Source: Triglochin maritima (taxonomy: Eukaryota > Streptophyta > Magnoliopsida > Alismatales > Juncaginaceae). Taken from it: DNA of 64,000 nucleotides. Position 1 is the stretch's first letter. Each line of letters begins with the position of its first letter. The stretch covers positions 26,371,493 to 26,435,492 of the forward strand of contig OY821793.1 in NCBI GenBank assembly GCA_963682175.1, written 5' to 3'. The translations under genes were made by a program, and so were the position numbers. Positions 41,907-54,100 of the stretch are shown piece by piece. The notes under the pieces are model-generated. The model did not search any database. It was not told the DNA's origin and saw nothing but the letters and a program-made list of their open reading frames with translations.

Positions 41907-43819
41907 CGTAGAAAATTCATCCCTTTATCCTCCCCTAAAATTTCAGAGCAAACGCCGAAGAATTCGGGGTCGCGCCTCCTCCAAGAAGACGTAGCTCCCT
42001 ACCAGCCACGCCCCCACATCATCAGCATTCTTCATCTCATCGCGCCTCGCCCTACATACATCTAAATCGGGCATTCTAAGAGGAGTTACCCATCCACTCC
42101 TCCTCACTATGTGCTCGGGTGCCCAAATATAGACTAAGGCTCACCTAAGGTCCACTCAGGCCATTGCTTGGCACAAACGATGCGGCAGCTTCCACTTTGC
42201 CCGCGGGCAACACCCATGGACTTCCAAACGCGTTTTGGAAGCGAATGGGGTAGACAACAACCGTGGGAACCCAAGCATGGGCACGAGCAACGTCCCAAAG
42301 AACTTTCCCCACGAGAAACCCCCATTCCCTTCCGGACGCGTTCGGAAGTGCACGGGAAGGCAACAACCATGGGCAACCGAGCACGTCGAAGAGCAACGTC
42401 CACAGGCACCTTGGTCTTTGCCCACGAGCAACCTCCATTTCACCTACAAGTGCGCTTTCACTGCCAAACGTGTTTTGGAAGCGAATGCCGTAGGCCACTG
42501 CCGCGAGCACACACTAGGCCCTAGCGTGGCGCTGACATGCCAACTATGACAACACTAGGCTAGTGTCCATCGCCCGACCGCCAAATCACTCCGAGATGGG
42601 TGCACCTCGTAGATAACGCGGATGGATATGTGGGGTCCTAAGTTCCATAAACCGTGGTTGGGCCGCCTAAAGACCACTTAGAAACTAGGTGTGGGGCTGG
42701 CCACATGCCACGCGTGGAGCTGGCCAAAGGCCACTCCGTCGCCACCCTGCAGGCCAACACCAAATCGGCTGCGCCCCGAGCATCCGACCTCCAAATGGAG
42801 CGTTCTAACTTGCATTACGTAGAAAATTCATCCCTCTATCCGCCCCTAAAATTTCAGAGCAAATGCCGAAGAATTCGGGGTCGCGCCTCCTCCAAGAAGA
42901 CGTAGCTCCCTACCAGCCACGCCCCCACATCATCAGCATTCTTCATCTCATCGCGCCTCGCCCTACATACATCTAAATCGGGCATTCTAAGAGGAGTTAC
43001 CCATCCACTCCTCCTCACTATGTGCTCGGGTGCCCAAATATAGACTAAGGCTCACCTAAGGTCCACTCAGGCCATTGCTTGGCACAAACGATGCGGCAGC
43101 TTCCACTTTGCCCGCGGGCAACACCCATGGACTTCCAAACGCGTTTTGGAAGCGAATGGGGTAGGCAACAACCGTGGGAACCCAAGCATGGGCACGAGCA
43201 ACGTCCCAAAGAACTTTCCCCACGAGAAACCCCCATTCCCTTCCGGACGCGTTCGGAAGTGCACGGGAAGGCAACAACCTTGGGCAACCGAGCACGTCGA
43301 AGAGCAACGTCCACAGGCACCTTGGTCTTTTCCCACGAGCAACCTCCATTTCACCTACAAGTGCGCTTTCACTTCCAAACGTGTTTTGGAAGCGAATGCC
43401 GCAGGCCACTGCCGCGAGCATACACTAGGCCCTAGCGTGGCGCTGACATGCCAACTATGACAACACTAGGCTACTGTCCATCGCCCGACCGCCAAATCAC
43501 TCCGAGATGGGTGCACCTCGTAGATAATGCGGATGGATATGTGGGGTCCTAAGTTCCATAAACCGTGGTTGGGCCGCCTAAAGACCACTTAGAAACTAGG
43601 TGTGGGGCTGGCCACATGCCACGCGTGGAGCTGGCCAAAGGCCACTCCGTCGCCACCCTGCAGGCCAACACCAAATCGGTTGCGCCCCGAGCATCCGACC
43701 TCCAAATGGAGCGTTCTAACTTGCATTACGTAGAAAATTCATCCCTCTATCCGCCCCTAAAATTTCAGAGCAAACGCCCAAGAATTCGGGGTCGCGCCTC
43801 CTCCATGAAGACGTAGCTC

Positions 43820-46460
43820 CCTACCAGCCACGCCCCCACATCATCAGCATTCTTCATCTCATCGCGCCTCGCCCTACATACATCTAAATCGGGCATTCTA
43901 AGAGGAGTTACCCATCCACTCCTCCTCACTATGTGCTCGGGTGCCCAAATATAGACTAAGGCTCACCTAAGGTCCACTCAGGCCATTGCTTGGCACAAAC
44001 GATGCGGCAGCTTCCACTTTGCCCGCGGGCAACACCCATGGACTTCCAAACGCGTTTTTGAAGCGAATGGGGTAGGCAACAACCGTGGGAAGCCAAGCAT
44101 GGGCACGAGCAACGTCCCAAAGAACTTTCCCCACGAGAAACCCCCATTCCCTTCCGGACGCGTTCGGAAGTGCACGGGAAGGCAACAACCTTGGGCAACC
44201 GAGCACGTCGAAGAGCAACGTCCACAGGCACCTTGGTCTTTGCCCACGAGCAACCTCCATTTCACCTACAAGTGCGCTTTCACTGCCAAACGTGTTTTGG
44301 AAGCGAATGCCGCAGGCCACTGCCGCGAGCACACACTAGGCCCTAGCGTGGCGCTGACATGCCAACTATGACAACACTAGGCTAGTGTCCATCGCCCGAC
44401 CGCCAAATCACTCCGAGATGGGTGCACCTCGTAGATAACGCGGATGGATATGTGGGGTCCTAAGTTCCATAAACCGTGGTTGGGCCGCCTAAAGACCACT
44501 TAGAAACTAGGTGTGGGGCTGGCCACATGCCACGCGTGGAGCTGGCCAAAGGCCACTCCGTCGCCACCCTGCAGGCCAACACCAAATCGGTTGCGCTCCG
44601 AGCATCCGACCTCCAAATGGAGCGTTCTAACTTGCATTACGTAGAAAATTCATCCCTCTATCCGCCCCTAAAATTTCAGAGCAAACGCCCAAGAATTCGG
44701 GGTCGCGCCTCCTCCAAGAAGACGTAGCTCCCTACCAGCCACGCCCCCACATCATCAGCATTCTTCATCTCATCGCGCCTCGCCCTACATACATCTAAAT
44801 CGGGCATTCTAAGAGGAGTTACCCATCCAATCCTCCTCACTATGTGCTCGGGTGCCCAAATATAGACTAAGGCTCACCTAAGGTCCACTCAGGCCATTGC
44901 TTGGCACAAACGATGCGGCAGCTTCCACTTTGCCCGCGGGCAACACCCATGGACTTCCAAACGCGTTTTTGAAGCGAATGGGGTAGGCAGCAACCGTGGG
45001 AAGCCAAGCATGGGCACGAGCAACGTCCCAAAGAACTTTCCCCACGAGAAACCCCCATTCCCTTCCGGACGCGTTCGGAAGTGCACGGGAAGGCAACAAC
45101 CTTGGGCAACCGAGCACGTCGAAGAGCAACGTCCACAGGCACCTTGGTCTTTGCCCACGAGCAACCTCCATTTCACCTACAAGTGCGCTTTCACTGCAAA
45201 ACGTGTTTTGGAAGCGAATGCCGCAGGCCACTGCCGCGAGCACACACTAGGCCCTAGCGTGGCGCTGACATGCCAACTATGACAACACTAGGCTAGTGTC
45301 CATCGCCCGACCGCCAAATCACTCCGAGATGGGTGCACCTCGTAGATAACGCGGATGGATATGTGGGGTCCTAAGTTCCATAAACCGTGGTTGGGCCGCC
45401 TAAAGACCACTTAGAAACTAGGTGTGGGGCTGGCCACATGCCACGCGTGGAGCTGGCCAAAGGCCACTCCGTCGCCACCCTGCAGGCCAACACCAAATCG
45501 GCTGCGCCCCGAGCATCCCACCTCCAAATGGAGCGTTCTAACTTGCATTACGTAGAAAATTCATCCCTCTATCCGCCCCTAAAATTTCAGAGCAAACGCC
45601 CAAGAATTCGGGGTCGCGCCTCCTCCAAGAAGACGTAGCTCCCTACCAGCCACGCCCCCACATCATCAGCATTCTTCATCTCATCGCGCCTCGCCCTACA
45701 TACATCTAAATCGGGCATTCTAAGAGGAGTTACCCATCCACTCCTCCTCACTATGTGCTCGGGTGCCCAAATATAGACTAAGGCTCACCTAAGGTCCACT
45801 CAGGCCATTGCTTGGCACAAACGATGCGGCAGCTTCCACTTTGCCCGCGGGCAACACCCATGGACTTCCAAACGCGTTTTTGAAGCGAATGGGGTAGGCA
45901 ACAACCGTGGGAACCCAAGCATGGGCACGAGCAACGTCCCAAAGAACTTTCCCCACGAGAAACCCCCATTCCCTTCCGGACGCGTTCGGAAGTGCACGGG
46001 AAGGCAACAACCTTGGGCAACCGAGCACGTCGAAGAGCAACGTCCACAGGCACCTTGGTCTTTGCCCACGAGCAACCTCCATTTCACCTACAAGTGCGCT
46101 TTCACTGCAAAACGTGTTTTGGAAGCGAATGCCGCAGGCCACTGCCGCGAGCACACACTAGGCCCTAGCGTGGCGCTGACATGCCAACTATGACAACACT
46201 AGGCTAGTGTCCATCGCCCGACCGCCAAATCACTCCGAGATGGGTGCACCTCGTAGATAACGCGGATGGATATGTGGGGTCCTAAGTTCCATAAACCGTG
46301 GTTGGGCCGCCTAAAGACCACTTAGAAACTAGGTGTGGGGCTGGCCACATGCCACGCGTGGTGCTGGCCAAAGGCCACTCCGTCGCCACCCTGCAGGCCA
46401 ACACCAAATCGGCTGCGCCCCGAGCATCCCACCTCCAAATGGAGCGTTCTAACTTGCATT
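43820..46460. repeat. Partial third copy of HOR-5 (about 3 monomers)
   Basis: m49-m51 repeat units 2 to 4 of HOR-5 in order. The GTGGGAAGCC unit is followed by GGTTGCGCTCCGAG (about 44590), then GCAGCAACCG with CCAATCCTCC (about 44828), then the GTGGGAACCC unit. The offset from copy 2 is 7288 bp (8 monomers), so it is not in register with a pure 5-mer array. Private changes such as CTCCATGAAG (about 43803) and GTGGTGCTGG (about 46360) mark its edges. Boundaries are approximate. Confidence 0.7.
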
Positions 46461-47549
46461 ACGTAGAAAATTCATCCCTCTATCCGCCCCTAAAATTTCA
46501 GAGCAAACGCCCAAGAATTCGGGGTCGCGCCTCCTCCAAGAAGACGTAGCTCCCTACCAGCCACGCCCCCACATCATCAGCATTCTTCATCTCATCGCGC
46601 CTCGCCCTACATACATCTAAATCGGGCATTCTAAGAGGAGTTACCCATCCACTCCTCCTCACTATGTGCTCGGGTGCCCAAATATAGACTAAGGCTCACC
46701 TAAGGTCCACTCAGGCCATTGCTTGGCACAAACGATGCGGCAGCTTCCACTTTGCCCGCGGGCAACACCCATGGACTTCCAAACGCGTTTTGGAAGCGAA
46801 TGGGGTAGGCAACAACCGTGGGAAGCCAAGCATGGGCACGAGCAACGTCCCAAAGAACTTTCCCCACGAGAAACCCCCATTCCCTTCCGGACGCGTTCGG
46901 AAGTGCACGGGAAGGCAACAACCTTGGGCAACCGAGCACGTCGAAGAGCAACGTCCACAGGCACCTTGGTCTTTGCCCACGAGCAACCTCCATTTCACCT
47001 ACAAGTGCGCTTTCACTGCAAAACGTGTTTTGGAAGCGAATGCCGCAGGCCACTGCCGCGAGCACACCCTAGGCCCTAGCGTGGCGCTGACATGCCAACT
47101 ATGACAACACTAGGCTAGTGTCCATCGCCCGACCGCCAAATCACTCCGAGATGGGTGCACCTCGTAGATAACGCGGATGGATATGTGGGGTCCTAAGTTC
47201 CATAAACCGTGGTTGGGCCGCCTAAAGACCACTTAGAAACTAGGTGTGGGGCTGGCCACATGCCACGCGTGGAGCTGGCCAAAGGCCACTCCGTCGCCAC
47301 CCTGCAGGCCAACACCAAATCGGCTGCGCCCCGAGCATCCGACCTCCAAATGGAGCGTTCTAACTTGCATTACGTAGAAAATTCATCCCTCTATCCGCCC
47401 CTAAAATTTCATAGCAAACGCCCAAGAATTCGGGGTCGCGCCTCCTCCAAGAAGACGTAGCTCCCTACCAGCCACGCCCCCACATCATCAGCATTCTTCA
47501 TCTCATCGCGCCTCGCCCTACATACATCTAAATCGGGCATTCTAAGAGG

Positions 47550-50500
47550 ACTTACCCATCCACTCCTCCTCACTATGTGCTCGGGTGCCCAAATATAGAC
47601 TAAGGCTCAACTAAGGTCCACTGAGGCCATTGCTTGGGACAAACGATGCGGCAGCTTCCACTTTGCCCGCGGGCAACACCCATGGACTTCCAAACGCGTT
47701 TTGGAAGCGAATGGGGTAGACAACAACCGTGGGAACCCAAGCATGGGCACGAGCAACGTCCCAAAGAACTTTCCCCACGAGAAACCCCCATTCCCTTCCG
47801 GACGCGTTCGGAAGTGCACGGGAAGGCAACAACCTTGGGCAACCGAGCACGTCGAAGAGCAACGTCCACAGGCACCTTGGTCTTTGCCCACGAGCAACCT
47901 CCATTTCACCTACAAGTGCGCTTTCACTGTCAAACGTGTTTTGGAAGCGAATGCCGCAGGCCACTGCCGCGAGCACACACTAGGCCCTAGCGTGGCGCTG
48001 ACATGCCAACTATGACAACACTAGGCTAGTGTCCATCGCCCGACCGCCAAATCACTCCGAGATGGGTGCGCCTCGTAGATAACGTGGATGGATATGTGGG
48101 GTCCTAAGTTCCATAAACCGTGGTTGGGCCGCCTAAAGACCACTTAGAAACTAGGTGTGGGGCTGGCCACATGCCACGCGTGGAGCTGGCCAAAGGTCAC
48201 TCCGTCGCCACCCTGCAGGCCAACACCAAATCGGCTACCCCTCGAGCATCCGACCTCCAAATCGAGCGTTCTAACTTGCATTACGTAGACAATTCATCCC
48301 TCTATCTGCCCCTAAATTTTCAAAGCAAACTCCGAAGAATTCGGGGTCGCGCTTTCTCCAAGAAGACGTAGCTCCCTACCAGCCACGCCCCCACATCGTC
48401 AGCATTCTTCATCTCATCGCGCCTCGCCCTACATACATCTAAATCGGGCATTCTAAGAGGAGTTACCCATCCACTCCTCCTCACTATGTGCTTGGGTGCC
48501 CAAATATAGACTAAGGCTCACCTAAGGTCCACTCAGGCCATTGCTTGGCACAAACGATGCGACAGCTTCCACTTTGCCCGCGGGCAACACCCATGGACTT
48601 CCAAACGTGTTTTGGAAGCGAATGGGGTAGGCAACAACCGTGGGAACCCAAGCATGGGCACGAGCAACGTCCCAAAGAACTTTCCCCACGAGAAACCCCC
48701 GTTCCCTTCCGGACGCGTTCGGAAGTGCACGGGAAGGCAACAACCTTGGGCAACCGAGCACGTCGAAGAGCAACGTCCACAGGCACCTTGGTCTTTGCCC
48801 ACGAGCAACCTCCATTTCACCTACAAGTGCGCTTTCACTGCCAAACGTGTTTTGGAAGCGAATGCCGCAGGCCACTGCCGCGAGCACACACTAGGCCCTA
48901 GCGTGGCGCTGACATGCCAACTATGACAACACTAGGCTAGTGTCCATCGCCCGACCGCCAAATCACTCCGAGATGGGTGCACCTCGTAGATAACGCGGAT
49001 GGATATGTGGGGTCCTAAGTTCCATAAACCGTGGTTGGGCCGCCTAAAGACCACTTAGAAACTAGGTGTGGGGCTGGCCACATGCCACGCGTGGAGCTGG
49101 CCAAAGGTCACTTCGTCGCCACCCTGCAGGCCAACACCAAATCGGCTGCGCCTCGAGCATCCGACCTCCAAATCGAGCGTTCTAACTTGCATTACGTAGA
49201 CAATTCATCCCTCTATCTGCCCCTAAAATTTCAAAGCAAACTCCGAAGAATTCGGGGTCGCGCTTCCTCCAAGAAGACGTAGCTCCCTACCAGCCACGCC
49301 CCACATCGTCAGCATTCTTCATCTCATCGCGCCTCGCCCTACATACATCTAAATCGGGCATTCTAAGAGGAGTTACCCATCCACTCCTCCTCACTATGTG
49401 CTTGGGTGCCCAAATATAGACTAAGGCTCACCTAAGGTCCACTCAGGCCATTGCTTGGCACAAACGATGCGACAGCTTCCACTTTGCCCGCGGGCAACAC
49501 CCATGGACTTCCAAACGTGTTTTGGAAGCGAATGGGGTAGGCAACAACCGTGGGAACCCAAGCATGGGCACGAGCAACGTTCCAAAGAACTTTCCTGACG
49601 AGAAACCCCTGTTCCCTTCCGGACGCGTTCGGAAGTGCACGGGAAGGCAACAACCTTGGGCAACCGAGCACGTCGAAGAGCAACGTCCACAGGCACCTTG
49701 GTCTTTGCCCACGAGCAACCTCCATTTCACCTAAAAGTGCGCTTTCACTGCCAAACGTGTTTTGGAAGCGAATGCCGCAGGCCACTGCCGCGAGCACACA
49801 CTAGGCCCTAGCGTGGCGCTGACATGCCAACTATGACAACACTAGGCTAGTGTCCATCGCCCGACCGCCAAATCACTCCGAGATGGGTGCACCTCGTAGA
49901 TAACGTGGATGGATATGTGGGGTCCTAAGTTCCATAAACCGTGGTTGGGCCGCCTAAAGACCACTTACAAACTAGGTGTGGGGCTGGCCACATGCCACGC
50001 GTGGAGCTGGCCAAAGGCCACTCCGTCGCCACCCTGCAGGCCAACACCAAATCGGCTGCGCCTCGAGCATCCGACCTCCATATCGAGTGTTCTAACTTGC
50101 ATTACGTAGACAATTCATCCCTCTATCTGCCCCTAAAATTTCAGAGTAAACGCCCAAGAATTCGGGGTCGCGCCTCCTCCAAGAAGACGTAGCTCCCTAC
50201 CAGCCACGCCCCCACATCGTCAGCATTCTTCATCTCATCGCGCCTCGCCCTACATACATCTAAATCGGGCATTCTAAGAGGAGTTACCCATCCACTCCTC
50301 CTCACTATGTGCTTGGGTGCCCAAATATAGACTAAGGCTCACCTAAGGTCCACTCAGGTCATTGCTTGGCACAAACGATGCGGCAGCTTCCACTTTGCCC
50401 GCGGGCAACACCCATGGACTTCCAAACGCGTTTTGGAAGCGAATGGGGTAGGCAACAACCGTGGGAACCCAAGCATGGGCACGAGCAACGTCCCAAAGAA

Positions 50501-51130
50501 CTTTCCCCACGAGAAACCCCCATTCCCTTCCGGACGCGTTCGGAAGTGCACGGGAAGGCAACAACCTTGGGCAACCGAGCACGTCGAAGAGCAACGTCCA
50601 CAGGCACCTTGGTCTTTGCCCACGAGCAACCTCCATTTCACCTACAAGTGCGCTTTCACTGCCAAACGTGTTTTGGAAGCGAATGCCGCAGGCCACTGCC
50701 GCGAGCACACACTAGGCCCTAGCGTGGCGCTGACATGCCAACTATGACAACACTAGGCTAGTGTCCATCGCCCGACCGCCAAATCACTCCGAGATGGGTG
50801 CACCTCGTAGATAACGCGGATGGATATGTGGGGTCCTAAGTTCCATAAACCGTGGTTGGGCCGCCTAAAGACAACTTAGAAACTAGGTGTGGGGCTGGCC
50901 ACATGCCACGCGTGGAGCTGGCCAAAGGTCACTTCGTCGCCACCCTGCAGGCCAACACCAAATCGGCTGCGCCTCGAGCATCCGACCTCCAAATCAAGCG
51001 TTCTAACTTGCATTACGTAGACAATTCATCCCTCTATCTGCCCCTAAATTTTCAAAGCAAACTCCGAAGAATTAGGGGTCGCGCTTCCTCCAAGAAGACG
51101 TAGCTCCCTACCAGCCACGCCCCCACATCA
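47550..51130. repeat. Subfamily D segment (part of m53 to start of m57)
   Basis: This is a short, heterogeneous stretch. Shared variants are AAAGCAAACTCCGAAG (m54, m55, m57), TGCTTGGGTGCCC, GATGCGACAGC and AAACGTGTTTTGG in subrepeat 1 (m54, m55). m53 mixes C-type sequence with an E-like TTGGGACAAACG near 47635, and m56 lacks most D markers. It looks like a patchwork between C and E. Confidence 0.7.
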
Positions 51131-54100
51131 TCAGCATTCTTCATCTCATCGCGCCTCGCCCTACATATATCTAAATCAGGCATTCTAAGAGGAGTTACCC
51201 ATCGACTCCTCCTCACTATGTGCTCGGGTGCCCAAATATAGACTAAGGCTCACCTAAGGTCCACTCAGGCCATTGCTTGGGACAAACGATGCGGCAGCTT
51301 CCACTTTCCCTGCGGGCAACACCCATTGACTTCCAAACGCGTTTTGGAAGCGAATGGGGTAGGCAACAACCGTGGGAACCCAAGCATGGGCACGAGCAAT
51401 GTCCCAAAGAACTGTCCCCACGAGAAACCCCCATTCCCTTCCGGATGCGTTCGGAAGTGCACGGGAAGGCAACAACCTTGGGCAACCGAGCACGTCGAAG
51501 AGCAACGTCCACATGCACCTTGGTCTTTGCCCACGAGCAACCTCCATTTCACCTACAAGTGCGCTTTCACTTCGAAACGTGTTTTGGAAGCGAATGCCGC
51601 AGGCCACTGCCGCGAGCACACACTAGGCCCTAGCGTGGCGCTGAAATGCCAACTATGACAACACCTGGCTAGTGTCCATCGCTCGACTGCCAAATCACTC
51701 CGAGATGGGTGTGCCTCGTAGATAACGCGTATGGATATGTGGGGTCCTAAGTTCCATAAACCGTGGTTGGGCCGCCTAAAGACCACTTAGAAACTAGGTG
51801 TGGGGCTGGCCACATGCCACGCGTGGAGCTGGCCAAAGGCCACTCCGTCGCCACCCTGCGGGCCAACACCAAATCGACTGCGCCTCGAGCATCCGACCTC
51901 CAAATCGAGCGTTCTAACTTGCATCACGTAGACAATTCATCCCTCTATCTGCCCCTAAAACTTCAGGGGAAACGCCCAAGTATTGAGGGTCGCGCCTCCT
52001 CCAAGAAGACGTAGCTCCCTACCAGCCACGCCCCCACATCATCAGCATTCTTCATCTCATCGCGCCTCGCCCTACATACATCTAAATCAGGCATTCTAAG
52101 AGGAGTTACCCATCGACTCCTCCTCACTATGTGCTCGGATGCCCAAATATAGACTAAGGCTCACCTAAGGTCCACTCAGGCCATTGCTTGGGACAAACGA
52201 TGCGGCAGCTTCCACTTTCCCCGCGGGCAACACCCATTGACTTCCAAACGCGTTTTGGAAGCGAATGGGGTAGGCAACAACCGTGGGAACCCAAGCATGG
52301 GCACGAGCAACGTCCCAAAGAACTGTCCCCACGAGAAACCCCCATTCGCTTCCGGATGCGTTCGGAAGTGCACGGGAAGGCAACAACCTTGGGCAACCGA
52401 GCACGTCGAAGAGCAACGTCCACATGCACCTTGGTCTTTGCCCACGAGCAACCTCCATTTCACCTACAAGTGCACTTTCACTTCGAAAAGTGTTTTGGAA
52501 GCGAATGCCGCAGGCCACTGCCGCGAGCACACACTAGGCCCTAGCGTGGCGCTGAAATGCCAACTATGACAACACTAGGCTAGTGTCCATCGCCCGACCG
52601 CCAAATCACTCCGAGATGGGTGTGCCTCGTAGATAACGCGGATGGATATGTGGGGTCCTAAGTTCCATAAACCGTGGTTGGGCCGCCTAAAGACCACTTA
52701 GAAACTAGGTGTGGGGATGGCCACATGCCACGCGTGGAGCTGGCCAAAGGCCACTCCGAAGCCACCCTGCAGGCCAACACAAAATCGGCTGCGCCTCGAG
52801 CATCCGACCTCCAAATCGAGCGTTCTAACTTGCATCACGTTGACATTTCATCCCTCTATCGGCCCCTAAAATTTCAGAGCAAACGCCTAAGTATTCGGGG
52901 TCGCGCCTCCTCCAAGAAGACGTAGCTCCCTACCAGCCACGCCCCCACATCATCAGCATTCTTCATCTCATCGCGCCTCGCCCTACATACATCTAAATCG
53001 GGCATTCTAAGAGGAGTTACCCATCCACTCCTCCTCACTATGTGCTCGGGTGCCCAAATATAGACTAAGGCTCACCTAAGGTCCACTCAGGCCATTGCTT
53101 GGGACAAACGATGCGGCAACTTCCACTTTACCCGCGGGCAACACCCATGGACTTCCAAACGCGTTTTGGAAGCGAATGGGGTAGGCAACAACCGTGGGAA
53201 CCCAAGCATGGGCACGAGCAACGTCCCAAAGAACTTTCCCCACGAGAAACCCCCATTCCCTTCCGGACGCGTTCGGAAGTGCACGGGAAGGCAACAACCT
53301 TGGGCAACCGAGCACGTCGAAGAGCAACGTCCACAGGCACCTTGGTCTTTGCCCACGAGCAACCCCCATTTCACCTGCAAGTGCGCTTTCACTTCGAAAC
53401 GTGTTTTGGAAGCGAATGCCGCAGGCCACTGCCGTGAGCACACACTAGGCCCTAGCGTGGCGCTGAAATGCCAACTATGACAACACTAGGCTAGTGTCCA
53501 TCGCCCGACCGCCAAATCACTCCGAGATGGGTGTGCCTCGTAGATAACGCGGATGGATATGTGGGGTCCTAAGTTCCATAAACCGTGGTTGGGCCGCATA
53601 AAGACCACTTAGAAAGTAGGTGTGGGGCTGGCCACATGCCACGCGTGGAGCTGGCCAAAGGCCACTCCGTCGCCACCCTGCAGGCCAACACCAAATTGGC
53701 TGCGCCGCGAGCATCCGACCTCCAAATCGAGCGTTCTAACTTTCATCACGTAGACAATTCATCCCTCTATCTGCCCCTAAAACTTCAGACGAAACACCCA
53801 AGTATTCGGGGTCGCGCCTCCTCCAAGAAGACGCATCTCCCTACCATTCACGCCCCCACATCATCAGCATTCTTCATCTCATCGCGCCTCGCCCTACATA
53901 CATCTAAATCGGGCATTCTAAGAGGAGTTACCCATCCACTCGTCCTCACTATATGCTCGGGTGCCCAAATATAGACTAAGGCTCACCTAAGGTCCACTCA
54001 GGCCATTGCTTGGGACAAACGATGCGGCAGCTTCCACTTTGCCCGCGGGCAACACCCATGGACTTCCAAACGCGTTTTGGAAGCGAATGGGGTAGGCAAC

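Larger units (their letters stand above)
26960..47550. repeat. Subfamily C segment (part of m30 to m53)
   Basis: Diagnostic variants are GTAGAAAATTCATCC, TATCCGCCCC or TATCCTCCCC, ACATCATCAGC, GCGGATGG, an intact CTGCAG, CAAATGGAGCG in many units and CCCAAGCATGGG. Several subtypes alternate: GCCCGAGGGC with ACTAGTCCC (m31, m33, m45, m46), AACCATGGGC (m32, m39, m44, m47), and GCGTTTTTGAAGC (m35-m38, m40-m43, m49-m51). That alternation is what exposes the higher-order organisation. Confidence 0.85.
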
